Part shown: positions 40,107 to 48,419 of the stretch, one piece after another
Numbering within the stretch: the stretch's first letter is position 1
Layout: the number at the start of each line of letters is the position of its first letter
Assembly (NCBI RefSeq): GCF_002286965.1
Contig: NZ_NSKD01000003.1
Location: 434,001 to 498,000 of the forward strand
DNA: 64,000 bases
Direction of reading: 5' to 3'
Source of the DNA: Halovibrio salipaludis
Lineage (GTDB): Bacteria > Pseudomonadota > Gammaproteobacteria > Pseudomonadales > Oleiphilaceae
Program-made: the position numbers and the translations under genes
Notes under the pieces: model-generated
Seen by the model: only the letters and a program-made list of their open reading frames with translations
Told to the model about the DNA's origin: nothing
The model's database searches: none

Positions 40107-41210
40107 TTATTCCTGATCCGGATCCAGGAATGCATTCCGGTGAAAGCGGGCCGCAGCCTCGACTTCTGCCACGCCGGCAGCGCCGGGTTCCGGGAAGCGC
40201 TCTCCAGCCAGTGTCCGCAGTACGGTATGCACTCCGTGGGACAGAGACTCCAGGTTGTAGCCCCCCTCCAGCACGAACACCAGCCGCCCGTCGCAATGGC
40301 GTTCCGCCACGGACTGGATGATCTCCGTCATCACCGACATGCCCTCATAGGATACATTCAGCGCCAGGTCATACCAGTGGGTGTCAAAGCCGGCCGAGAC
40401 CAGGATGATGTCCGGGCGGAAAGCATCCGCAGCCGGCGCCACGATCTCGCGCATGGCCTTGAGGTAGGCGACATCCCCTGAGCCTCCGGGCAGCGGCACA
40501 TTCACGGTCGATCCCTCGGCCATGCCCACGCCCACCTCCTCCATCAGACCGGAACCGGGGTAAAACGGCGCCGCACGGTGGATATCAATGAACATCACGT
40601 CGGGATCCGCCCAGAAGATATCCTGGGTGCCATTACCGTGGTGGGCATCCCAGTCCAGAATCATCACCCGCTCGCAGCCAAGCTCGCTGCGTGCATGCGC
40701 CGCGGCCACCGCCACATTGTTGAACAGGCAGAACCCGCGCGCCCGTACCGGCTCCGCATGGTGGCCGGGCGGGCGGACCAGCGCAAAGGCATGGCGATAG
40801 CGCCCCTCAATAACGGACTCAACCGCCGCCAGTGCGGTACCGGCGGCAACCTCGGCCGCCAGCACACTGCCCGTGGAAACCGCCGTGGTGTCCACGTCCA
40901 GCCAGGCGTTCTTGTCGCGAAGATCCTCGATGAAATCGAGATAGTGGGTGGTATGGACCCGCCCCAGCTCTTCCCGGGTGGCTGGCCGGCCAGTCTCCGT
41001 GGTAAGGCCAGGAATCGGCTGGGCTGACAGCAGATCCATCACCGCCCGCAGGCGCCCCGGGTGTTCCGGGTACTTCCACTGGGCGTTGAGACCCGCGAGA
41101 ATCTCGCGGATGCGCCGGTCAAGGCGACCAGGCAGGAAAGGAACGTCCACATTCGGCTCATGCGCCAGCATGCGGTCATCGTGAAAAAGCGCTATGGTGC
41201 CGTTCGGCAT
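40107..41210 (-). CDS. Histone deacetylase-family protein
   Basis: 367 residues, zinc-dependent arginase/deacetylase fold. Motifs: RPPGHHAEP (active-site His pair), LDWDAHHGNGTQDIF (zinc-binding Asp and His), VSAGFDTHWYD and VLEGGYNLESLSHGV with the catalytic Tyr. Bacterial members deacetylate proteins, acetylpolyamines or small molecules (AcuC, polyamine and HDAC-like types). GGAGG is 5 bases before the ATG. No neighbour fixes the substrate. Confidence 0.9.
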   Translation of the reverse strand: MPNGTIALFHDDRMLAHEPNVDVPFLPGRLDRRIREILAGLNAQWKYPEHPGRLRAVMDLLSAQPIPGLTTETGRPATREELGRVHTTHYLDFIEDLRDKNAWLDVDTTAVSTGSVLAAEVAAGTALAAVESVIEGRYRHAFALVRPPGHHAEPVRARGFCLFNNVAVAAAHARSELGCERVMILDWDAHHGNGTQDIFWADPDVMFIDIHRAAPFYPGSGLMEEVGVGMAEGSTVNVPLPGGSGDVAYLKAMREIVAPAADAFRPDIILVSAGFDTHWYDLALNVSYEGMSVMTEIIQSVAERHCDGRLVFVLEGGYNLESLSHGVHTVLRTLAGERFPEPGAAGVAEVEAAARFHRNAFLDPDQE

Positions 41211-41311
41211 TATCGCCTCCGTGTGCTCGCGGCGCCACAGTCCTGCCGCGTTCCTCTACTATACGCCGCCGGCGAACGCAGGCAAGTACCAGAGACTTCT
41301 GGCGAATCAGC

Positions 41312-42208
41312 TCAGCCGGAGTATTTCACGCGCCGGTTCCGCCAGTGTCCCAGCACCCCGTAGCGTGGGCTCAGGAGGAAGGCCAGGAGCAGAAAGACCC
41401 CCGTCATGGAGGCCATGGTGCCGCCAATGGAAACATCCAGCCTGACCGCCAGCGGGTAGCCACAGAGCGTCGACGCCACGCCCACCAGCACCGCCAGGAG
41501 CAGCATCAGTGAGAGCCGGTCGGTCAGCAGGTAAGCCGTCGCGGGCGGCACGATCACGAAGGCGATGAACAGTACCGCGCCCACGGCATCAAATGCCGCC
41601 ACGGCCGTCACACTGGTCAGCCCCAACAGAAGATAGAACATGAGCGTCGGCGCCAGCCCCAGTGCCGCGGCCAGCTGCCAGTCAAAGGACGCCAGCTTGA
41701 GCTCCTTGTAGCAGGCAAGCACGAAGCCCAGGTTGACCAGCGTCGCTACCGACATCCAGACCACCGCCTGGGGCACTTCAAACCCCGCCAGCGGCATGGT
41801 ATCCAGCCAGACGAAACCGATCTCACCCAGCAGTACCGTGTGGCTGTCGATATGAATATCCCGGGCATAGAGGTTGAGCAGCAGCACGCCGGCTGCAAAA
41901 AGCGCCGGAAACACCAGACCAATGGCCGCGTCACGCTTGACCCGGCGCGTGCGCGCCACCATTTCGGTCAGGAAGACGGTCAGCACACCGGTCAGCGCTG
42001 CGCCGGCGATCTGGAGGGGGCCGGACTGGGCATGCGTCAGCAGCCAGACCACGACAATGCCGAACACAATGGAGTGACTGATCGCATCGGATAGCATGCT
42101 CTGGCGCTGCAGAACCAGAAACGTCCCGAGAAGGGCCCCGGAGGTCGCCACGAGGGCCCCGGTCAGCAGGATCATGGCCATGGGATCACCGAGAAACGCC
42201 TGCATCAT
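41312..42208 (-). CDS. Manganese/zinc ABC transporter permease, second subunit
   Basis: 298 residues, about eight or nine helices of the ABC-3 family (ZnuB/MntB/SitD). N-terminal GALVATSGALLGTFLVLQRQSMLSDAISHSI and the late AAFDAVGAVLFIAFVIVPPATAYLLTDR are the conserved segments. Start overlaps the other permease (ATGA). Since the operon is divergent from an E. coli-type mntR, manganese is the likely cargo. Confidence 0.88.
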   Translation of the reverse strand: MMQAFLGDPMAMILLTGALVATSGALLGTFLVLQRQSMLSDAISHSIVFGIVVVWLLTHAQSGPLQIAGAALTGVLTVFLTEMVARTRRVKRDAAIGLVFPALFAAGVLLLNLYARDIHIDSHTVLLGEIGFVWLDTMPLAGFEVPQAVVWMSVATLVNLGFVLACYKELKLASFDWQLAAALGLAPTLMFYLLLGLTSVTAVAAFDAVGAVLFIAFVIVPPATAYLLTDRLSLMLLLAVLVGVASTLCGYPLAVRLDVSIGGTMASMTGVFLLLAFLLSPRYGVLGHWRNRRVKYSG

Positions 42209-43341
42209 ACCCCCGCCTGGTTCCAGTCCATGCGCTCCAGCTCCTGCCGGGCCTCATTGTGGCCTGCGTCCGTCAATGCCCAGTGGGGCCCCTCCTGACG
42301 CATATGGCTGGCGGGCACAACAAATCCCCGCGCCTGCAGGCGCCTGAGAATATGGCCGGTGGCCACACCATAGAAGCTGTCCAGCATGCTCCGTTCCACC
42401 GGGTAATAGGGATCCTCGTGATGCTCCGCCAGCTTATGCAGCGTCACCAGCATCTGGCGCTGGCCGATGGAGCGCTGTTCCCGCCAGAGCTTCAACCAGC
42501 TCCAGAGCACGCCCCGCCCGGGAGCAAGCAGCAATGACAGCGTTACCAGTGCGGAGGCGACCAGCACCACCACCGGGCCCGTGGCAAGATTGGGCACACC
42601 GGCACTCAACAGCACGCCCACCACACCGGAAACCACCCCCATGAACATCGCGAGGAACACCATGTGCTCCAGCCGCGACACCCACTGGCGCGCCGCCACC
42701 GGCGGCGCAATCACCATGGCCGTCATCAGGACCACCCCCACCATCTGAAGCCCCACCACAACCGCCAGGGCAATCATGGCCGTCAGCAGCGTCTCGAGAA
42801 CCCCGACCCGCAATCCGATGGAGCCCGCAAACAGCGGATCAAAGGTCACCAGTTTGAGCTGCTTCCACATCAGGGCGACCAGTGCCATGGCGGCAAGGGT
42901 CACCCCGCCCATGAACCACAGGTCGGACGGGCGTGTAGCCGCTGCCTGCCCGAACAGAAAGGAATCCAGTCCTCCCTGGGAGGCACTGGCGTGGCCCTGG
43001 ATGTAGGTCAGAAGTACCACGCCCACCGCGAATGAAACGCTCAGGGCCGCCCCCAGGCCTGCATCCATCTTGATCCGGCTGTAGCGCGTGACCACCTGCA
43101 CGAACAGAGCCGCGATCACGGCGGTGACAAGCGCTCCGGCCATGATCCAGCCCAGATGACGGGTGCCGGCAATCAGGAACCCGATACAGACGCCGGGCAA
43201 TGCCGCATGCGCCAGCGTGTCGCCCAGCAGGCTCTGCTGGCGCAGGACGGCAAAGGAACCCAGAAGCCCGCTGACCATCCCCAGCAACACCGCGCCCAGC
43301 GTGACGGTCTGGACCGTATGGTTGCCGAGCAGCTCCAGCAT
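42205..43341 (-). CDS. Manganese/zinc ABC permease fused to a winged-helix domain
   Basis: 378 residues. Residues 1-280 form an ABC-3 permease (GMVSGLLGSFAVLRQQSLLGDTLAHAALPG, GVVLMTAMVIAPPVAARQW). Residues about 298-375 are cytoplasmic and look like a DtxR/MntR-type winged helix (VTLHKLAEHHEDPYY, then HILRRLQARGFV and WALTDAGHNEARQELE). Such fusions are known in Mn/Fe transporters of other phyla and may provide metal-dependent gating or DNA binding; that is not settled. Start overlaps the ATPase stop (TGATG). Confidence 0.87.
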   Translation of the reverse strand: MLELLGNHTVQTVTLGAVLLGMVSGLLGSFAVLRQQSLLGDTLAHAALPGVCIGFLIAGTRHLGWIMAGALVTAVIAALFVQVVTRYSRIKMDAGLGAALSVSFAVGVVLLTYIQGHASASQGGLDSFLFGQAAATRPSDLWFMGGVTLAAMALVALMWKQLKLVTFDPLFAGSIGLRVGVLETLLTAMIALAVVVGLQMVGVVLMTAMVIAPPVAARQWVSRLEHMVFLAMFMGVVSGVVGVLLSAGVPNLATGPVVVLVASALVTLSLLLAPGRGVLWSWLKLWREQRSIGQRQMLVTLHKLAEHHEDPYYPVERSMLDSFYGVATGHILRRLQARGFVVPASHMRQEGPHWALTDAGHNEARQELERMDWNQAGV

Positions 43342-44141
43342 CAGTTCACAACCTCCCGCGGTACCGCATCCGGTGTCTCGCCAGAGGAATCCGGATCCAG
43401 GAGGGCGATACGGCCGCCGTAGGCCTTACGCAGGTTCTCACCGGTATACACCTCAGGGATCGGACCCTGGGCTACAACCCGAACATTCAGGATCACCAGC
43501 CAGTCGAAGTAGTCGCGCACGGTCTGAAGGTCATGATGCACCACGATGATGGTCTTGCCCTGATCCCGGAGCTCCTGCAGAAGTGCCACGACCGCCTTCT
43601 CGGTCGTGGCATCCACGCCGGCCATCGGCTCGTCCAGGAACAGCACATCCGCGTCCTGCACCATCGCCCGTGCCAGAAAGACCCGTTGCTGCTGACCGCC
43701 GGAAAGCTGGTTGATCTGCCGGTTAGCGAACGCCTCCATGCCAACAGCTGAAAGCGCATCCATGGCGCGCCTGCGCTCCCGCTTCCCGGGCCAGCGGAAC
43801 CAGCCCAGATGGCCATAACGCCCCATCATGACCACATCGACAACGGTGGTTGGAAAGTCCCAGTCCACGGCGGATCGCTGGGGCACATAGGCCACGCGCT
43901 TCAGTGCCTGACGCGGTGGGTAACCATGGATGCAGATATGGCCGGCTGTGGGTTTCACCAGACCGAGTACCGTCTTGATCAGCGTACTCTTACCGGCGCC
44001 GTTGGGCCCGATGACCGCCGCCATCACCCCCGGGGGAATATTCACATCAATGTCCCAGAGAACCGGCTTGCCCTCATAGGCAACGGTCAGGTCCTCTATA
44101 TGCAGTGCCAGGTCCGGTTCGTGGCGCTTCTCCCGTTTCAT
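43341..44141 (-). CDS. Manganese/zinc ABC transporter ATP-binding protein
   Basis: 266 residues from the ATG at 44141, with GGAG and 5-base spacing; the longer frame runs into the binding-protein gene. Walker A GPNGAGKSTLI, Q-loop PQRSAVDWDFPTTV, signature LSGGQQQRVFLARAM, Walker B VLFLDEPMAGVD and the H-loop VHHDLQ are intact. Drives the two permeases. Confidence 0.93.
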   Translation of the reverse strand: MKREKRHEPDLALHIEDLTVAYEGKPVLWDIDVNIPPGVMAAVIGPNGAGKSTLIKTVLGLVKPTAGHICIHGYPPRQALKRVAYVPQRSAVDWDFPTTVVDVVMMGRYGHLGWFRWPGKRERRRAMDALSAVGMEAFANRQINQLSGGQQQRVFLARAMVQDADVLFLDEPMAGVDATTEKAVVALLQELRDQGKTIIVVHHDLQTVRDYFDWLVILNVRVVAQGPIPEVYTGENLRKAYGGRIALLDPDSSGETPDAVPREVVN

Positions 44142-44154
44142 GGCGACTCCAGTT

Positions 44155-45138
44155 TCATTCTGCTGCGTTGCTGCGCCCGCTGCCCGCAAAGGACGGCAGG
44201 CTCCCGGGCCAGGGCTCAACTGAGCCACCAAGGGATTCAACAATGGCCCGGGTATTGTGCCGGATCATACCGATGTACGTCCCTTCCGGCGTACCACGGG
44301 CTCCCATGGCATCGGAATAGAGCTCTCCGCCGATTGTCAGGTCGTGCCCCCGGTCCCGGGCGCCGTCGACCACGGTTTCCACTGTCCGGCGGCTGATGGT
44401 GCTCTCCACGAAGATAGCGGGCACATTACGGCTGACGATCCTGTCCACGACAGAGCGGATATCGGCGATCGCCGCCTCACTGTCGGTACTGATTCCCTGA
44501 ATACCGACCACCTCAATATCGTACCCCAGACCGAAATAGCGGAAAGCGTCGTGTGCGGTGACGAGGATGCGCTGCTGTTCCGGAACACTGGCCGCGCTGG
44601 CACTCACCCACTCATCCAGCGTCAGCAGCTGCTGCTGGTAGTTCGCGGCACGCGAGCGTATGCCGGCTTCACAGTCGGGGGCAACCCTGACCAGGACATC
44701 CGCCACCGTGGGCACGATCCGCGCCCAGAGCGAAGCATCCATCCAGAGGTGTGGATCCACTGCATACCCCCCGGCCCCCTTGATCAGATCGTCGTCTTTC
44801 ATCGACTCAGGCCCCACCGCCACAGTGGGCCTGCTTTGAGCCATTCTGGCGAGAACCTTACCGAGCTGACCTTCCAGGTTGAAGCCGTTGTAGAGAATCG
44901 CGTCCGAGTTGCGCAACAGCGGGATATCGCTGGGGCGCGCTTCATAGAGATGAGGGTCAATCCCCGGCCCCATCAGGGGTTCCACGCTGAGGCACTCCCC
45001 CGCAACGTTGGCAGCCACGTCCGCGATCATCCCCGTGGTGGTCACAACATCAGCGGCGCGCGCGCCGGACGCGGCCATCACGAGAACCGCCGAGAAGCTG
45101 ACGGCAACAAGCCATCGTCGAGCTGCCTGCGTCACCAT
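44155..45138 (-). CDS. Metal ABC transporter substrate-binding protein (MntA/SitA type)
   Basis: 327 residues from the ATG at 45138, with GGAG 8 bases upstream; the longer frame covers the promoter. Signal peptide of about 28 residues ending GARA. Cluster-9 binding protein: TTGMIADVAANVAGE, GIDPHLYEARPSDIPLL, AVDPHLWMDASLWARIV, VTAHDAFRYFGLGYDIEVVGIQGISTDSEA, and FVESTISRRTVE. Ligands His (DPHLY), His (DPHLW), Glu (VESTI) and Asp near the C-terminus fit a Mn/Zn site; there is no His-rich loop, favouring Mn over Zn. Confidence 0.9.
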   Translation of the reverse strand: MVTQAARRWLVAVSFSAVLVMAASGARAADVVTTTGMIADVAANVAGECLSVEPLMGPGIDPHLYEARPSDIPLLRNSDAILYNGFNLEGQLGKVLARMAQSRPTVAVGPESMKDDDLIKGAGGYAVDPHLWMDASLWARIVPTVADVLVRVAPDCEAGIRSRAANYQQQLLTLDEWVSASAASVPEQQRILVTAHDAFRYFGLGYDIEVVGIQGISTDSEAAIADIRSVVDRIVSRNVPAIFVESTISRRTVETVVDGARDRGHDLTIGGELYSDAMGARGTPEGTYIGMIRHNTRAIVESLGGSVEPWPGSLPSFAGSGRSNAAE

Positions 45139-45175
45139 TCCCTGAGCTCCTTTACCCGGTTGCGTACTGTCTTGT

Positions 45176-45205
45176 AGTTTACAAAAACTTTTGACACTGC
45201 CGCAA
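45176..45205 (-). promoter_or_regulatory. Putative promoter of the manganese transporter operon
   Basis: Minus-strand TTGCGG (45205-45200), 18-bp spacer and TAAACT (45181-45176). The MntR-type palindrome begins 5 bases upstream of the -35. Confidence 0.4.
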
Positions 45206-45210
45206 ACTTT

Positions 45211-45226
45211 TTTAGCCAAGGCTAAA
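45211..45226. promoter_or_regulatory. Palindromic MntR operator
   Basis: TTTAGCC-AA-GGCTAAA, perfect 7-bp arms, placed between the transporter operon and mntR. It resembles known MntR boxes in having an AT-rich dyad with a central GCC..GGC. Repression by Mn-loaded MntR of the transporter, and possibly of mntR itself, is expected. Confidence 0.7.
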
Positions 45227-45277
45227 CTGTGCAGCATGGCTGTTGTGGAGGCCCGGGTAGTTGGTTAGACTGGCCCC

Positions 45278-45757
45278 ATGCCAACCTACTCCGACAACGG
45301 CCCTGACCCGTCCGAACAGGACACGAACCTGCCGCCCCCCGAGCAGCACGCGCGCCAGTATGCCGCCGTGAGAGACGCTCATGAAACCGAGCTGATCGAG
45401 GATTACGTGGAGCTCATCGGCGATCTACTGGATCATGCCGGCGAGGCGAGGGCCACGGACATCGCGGCCCGCATGGGCGTTCGCCAGGCCACTGTTGCCC
45501 GTATGATAAGGCGGCTTAACGATCAGGGGCTGGTCACCAACGAGCCCTACCGCTCGATCTTTCTTACCGAACGCGGCCGCGCCATGGCCGAGGAATCCCG
45601 CAAGCGCCACGGCGTGGTCCTCCAGTTTCTGCGAAGCCTGGGGGTGGATGACGCCACAGCCCGTATTGATGCCGAAGGTATGGAGCATCACGTCAGCGAG
45701 ACCACCCTTGGAATCATGCACGCGTTCACCCGCAGCCAGAATAAGGCTGGCGACTGA
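45278..45757 (+). CDS. mntR: Manganese-responsive regulator MntR
   Basis: 159 residues, DtxR/MntR family without an SH3 domain. AHETELIEDYVELIGDLLDHAGEA, then MGVRQATVARMIRRLNDQGLV and DAEGMEHHVSETTL, follow E. coli MntR closely, including the metal-binding Glu and His in the EGMEHHVS block. A 40-residue hydrophilic N-terminal extension precedes it. Divergent from the Mn transporter with a palindrome in the gap. Confidence 0.92.
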   Translation: MPTYSDNGPDPSEQDTNLPPPEQHARQYAAVRDAHETELIEDYVELIGDLLDHAGEARATDIAARMGVRQATVARMIRRLNDQGLVTNEPYRSIFLTERGRAMAEESRKRHGVVLQFLRSLGVDDATARIDAEGMEHHVSETTLGIMHAFTRSQNKAGD

Positions 45758-45965
45758 GCAGCAGCCATGATAGGGTACCGCCCTGCGTTGTTCCCTCCGC
45801 CTTCCCCGGTCGTTCAGACGACCCCAGTTTCGCCGGTTGGTCTCCGCACGCTTATCGCGGACTGCATATTGCCAGGGCCATTCCCGACAAGCCGACAATC
45901 TGCCCTCCCCTGTTTACAGGGCATCGGGCAACACCCGCTCTGGCGTATTGAACAGGAAAGACTGA
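45758..45965. other. 208-bp gap between mntR and rhlE
   Basis: No open frame or clear hairpin that I can support. It likely contains the rhlE promoter and a long 5' leader, which is common for cold-induced DEAD-box helicase genes; no riboswitch fold recognised. Confidence 0.35.
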
Positions 45966-47192
45966 ATGTCCTTTGACTCCCTCGGCCTGCGGGCTGAACT
46001 GAACCGTTCCATCAAGGAACAGGGTTATGACCAGGCCACACAGATCCAGCAGCAGGCCATTCCGGCCGCGCTTGCTGGCCGCGACCTGATGGCCAGTGCC
46101 CAGACCGGCACCGGCAAGACCGCCGCTTTCACACTGCCGCTGCTGCAGAAGCTTTCCGAAGGCAAGTCACAGGGCGGCCGGCCGCGTGCCCTGGTGCTCA
46201 CACCCACCCGTGAGCTCGCCGCCCAGGTGGAAGACAGCGTGCGCACCTATGGCCGTCATCTGCCCCTGCGTTCCGTCGCGATCTACGGTGGCGCCGGCAT
46301 TGGCCCGCAGATCCGTCAGCTCAAGAGCGGCATGGATATCCTCGTGGCCACACCCGGTCGCCTGATGGATCACATGGAACGCGGCACAGTGAACCTGTCC
46401 GACATTGAAGTGCTGGTTCTGGACGAAGCGGACCGGATGCTGGACATGGGCTTCCTGCCGGCGATCGAGAAAATCGCCCGCACACTGCCGGATGCCCGCC
46501 AGACCATGCTGTTCTCCGCCACCTTCTCCGCGCCCATCCAGAAGCTGGCGCAGAAGTTCATGAACGAACCGGAACTGATCCAGACCGGCGAACGCAATGG
46601 CACCGCCGAAAGGGTCGACCAGAGCGCCTATATGGTCGACGGTGGCCGCAAGCGGGAACTGCTGACGCACCTGATCGGCACCCAGAACTGGCGTTCGGTT
46701 CTGGTCTTCACCCGCACCAAGCGCGGCGCGGACCAACTGGCCAAGCAGCTTGAGACCGACGGTATCCGCTCCGCCGCAATCCATGGTGACAAGAGCCAGG
46801 GTGCCCGCAACAAGGCCCTGAGAGAATTCAAGCACGAGAACGTTCGCGCCCTCATCGCCACAGACGTGGCGGCCCGTGGCATTGACATCGACCGGCTGGA
46901 ATACGTGGTCAACTACGACCTGCCGGACAACCCGGACGACTACGTGCACCGGATCGGCCGTACCGGCCGTGGTGGCGAAAGCGGCTCCGCCGTGTCCTTC
47001 GTCAGTGGTCAGGAAAAGGGCCAGTTCAACAGCATCCGCAAGGTGGTCAGCCGGGAGATCCCCGCAGGCGTGGAAGCCGGTTTCGAGCCGGTCCAGAAGA
47101 GCGGGCCCGCACCCAAGCGTGGCGGTGGTGGACGCCCCGGTGGCGGTGGACGCCCCGGCGCCGGCCGTAACGGCCCGCCGCGCCGCCGTTAA
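45966..47192 (+). CDS. rhlE: DEAD-box RNA helicase, RhlE type
   Basis: 408 residues. Q motif (FDSLGLRAELNRSIKEQGYDQATQIQQQAIP), Walker A AQTGTGKT (45-52), DEAD (150-153), SAT (181-183), and C-terminal ARGIDI and HRIGRTGRGG are present. A short Gly/Arg-rich tail (GGGGRPGGGGRPGAGRNG) follows, typical of RhlE. RNA remodelling in ribosome assembly and RNA decay. RhlE versus other DEAD-box subgroups is judged from the core and short tail. Confidence 0.88.
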   Translation: MSFDSLGLRAELNRSIKEQGYDQATQIQQQAIPAALAGRDLMASAQTGTGKTAAFTLPLLQKLSEGKSQGGRPRALVLTPTRELAAQVEDSVRTYGRHLPLRSVAIYGGAGIGPQIRQLKSGMDILVATPGRLMDHMERGTVNLSDIEVLVLDEADRMLDMGFLPAIEKIARTLPDARQTMLFSATFSAPIQKLAQKFMNEPELIQTGERNGTAERVDQSAYMVDGGRKRELLTHLIGTQNWRSVLVFTRTKRGADQLAKQLETDGIRSAAIHGDKSQGARNKALREFKHENVRALIATDVAARGIDIDRLEYVVNYDLPDNPDDYVHRIGRTGRGGESGSAVSFVSGQEKGQFNSIRKVVSREIPAGVEAGFEPVQKSGPAPKRGGGGRPGGGGRPGAGRNGPPRRR

Positions 47193-47209
47193 CCCGGGAT
47201 CCCTCCCGA

Positions 47210-47267
47210 TGTAGGAGCGCGCCTTGCGCGCGATTGGAAAGAATCGCGAGCGGAGCGCGCTCCTACA
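47210..47267. repeat. REP/REPIN-type palindrome
   Basis: Outer 13-bp arms TGTAGGAGCGCGC (47210-47222) and GCGCGCTCCTACA (47255-47267), perfect, with an inner CGCGATT / AATCGCG pair. The classic extragenic REP head GTAGGAGCG. It supplies the stop codon (TAG) of the antiporter remnant and may terminate rhlE transcription. Confidence 0.85.
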
Positions 47268-47466
47268 GGGTGACGCCTACGGCCACGTAGGCGCCATACC
47301 CCATCAACAGAACCACCCCCTCCAGGCGACTCAATCGCCGTCCGCTGACCAGGAACAGCGTCAGCAGCACCGCCGCACCCAGCATGATCCACTGATCGAA
47401 CCACGCCATACGTGATGCCAGTGGCAATGGCTGCACCAGTGCGGACACCCCCAGAATGCCCAGGAT
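47263..47466 (-). pseudogene. C-terminal remnant of a sodium/calcium-type antiporter
   Basis: Encodes about 67 residues: HILGILGVSALVQPLPLA, then DQWIMLGAAVLLTLFLVSGRRLSRLEGVVLLMGYGAYVA. This fits the last helices of CaCA-family antiporters (YrbG-like). The frame extends to 47580 but the upstream part does not look like a transporter and overlaps the SDR start. The N-terminal 80% of the gene is missing. A REP element abuts its 3' end. Non-functional remnant likely. Confidence 0.65.
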
Positions 47467-47568
47467 ATGAGACTCCCGTATACAGGCCGGAACGTCACGT
47501 AGCAACCCGTCCGGGACTGATCCATACTGCTCCTGTACTGGAAACCAACAACCGACCAGGAGCAACGC

Positions 47569-48369
47569 ATGTTCACGCATCAGGTGGTCTGGATCACCGG
47601 GGCCTCATCCGGAATCGGCGAATCACTGGCCCTGGCGTTCGCCGGCCAGCAGGCGCGGCTGGTGCTCTCCGCCAGGCGCGAGGAGGAGCTGGAACGCGTG
47701 GCCCGGCGCTGTGAAAGTGAAACCGGCCTTTCCCGCAGCTCCATCATGGTGCTGCCACTGGATGTCGCCGAACTGGAAACAGCCTTCGGCAAAACCAGCC
47801 AGGTTCTGGAACACTTCGGCCAGATCGACCTGCTGATCAACAACGCCGGCGTGTCCCAGCGTTCGCTCTGCCAGGAAACGGATCTCGCCGTCTACCAGCG
47901 GCTGATGGATGTGGATGTCATGGGCCAGATCGCCCTGACCAAGGCCGTTCTGCCCCACATGCTGGAACGCGGCCGGGGCCATATCGCGGTCACCTCCAGT
48001 GTGGCCGGCAAGGTCGGCGTGCGTCTGCGCACCGGCTACTGTGCAGCCAAGCACGCGGTCATGGGCTTTTTTGATGCACTGCGGGCCGAAGTCGAAGACG
48101 AAGGCATCCAGGTTTCCACCATCGTGCCGGGATTCGTGGCGACCGCCGTAGCGGAGAACTCACTGGCGGCGGACGGCAGCGCCTTTGGTCAGGCCGACGA
48201 GGACAACGCCGGCGGCATGGATTCCGACAAGGCCGCGGAAGTGATCATCAATGGCCTGGGCCGGGGCAAGCGCGAAATCCCGGTGGGCGAAGGCAAGGAA
48301 ATGATGGCGCTGTGGCTCAAACGGGTTTCACCGGAACTGGTCTTCCGGATGACCAAGAACCGCAAGTAA
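47569..48369 (+). CDS. Short-chain dehydrogenase/reductase
   Basis: 266 residues. NAD(P) loop VVWITGASSGIG (residues 6-17), NNAGVS (91-96), catalytic Ser143/144, Tyr157 and Lys161 (TGYCAAKHAV). The body resembles the DHRS7-like classical SDRs; the C-terminal ends with a short hydrophobic-basic tail. RBS AGGAG 6 bases upstream. Substrate unknown. Confidence 0.88.
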   Translation: MFTHQVVWITGASSGIGESLALAFAGQQARLVLSARREEELERVARRCESETGLSRSSIMVLPLDVAELETAFGKTSQVLEHFGQIDLLINNAGVSQRSLCQETDLAVYQRLMDVDVMGQIALTKAVLPHMLERGRGHIAVTSSVAGKVGVRLRTGYCAAKHAVMGFFDALRAEVEDEGIQVSTIVPGFVATAVAENSLAADGSAFGQADEDNAGGMDSDKAAEVIINGLGRGKREIPVGEGKEMMALWLKRVSPELVFRMTKNRK

Positions 48370-48387
48370 CAACAGCTCACCAAAAAG

Positions 48388-48410
48388 GCCGGAGCGGACT
48401 CCGCTCCGGC
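48388..48410 (-). terminator. Intrinsic terminator for the di-heme peroxidase gene
   Basis: A GC-rich palindrome with up to 11-bp arms around a single central base; on the minus strand it is followed by CTTTTTGG, a five-T run. It lies 10 bases past the peroxidase stop and also after the convergent SDR. Confidence 0.75.
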
Positions 48411-48419
48411 AATGCCTTC

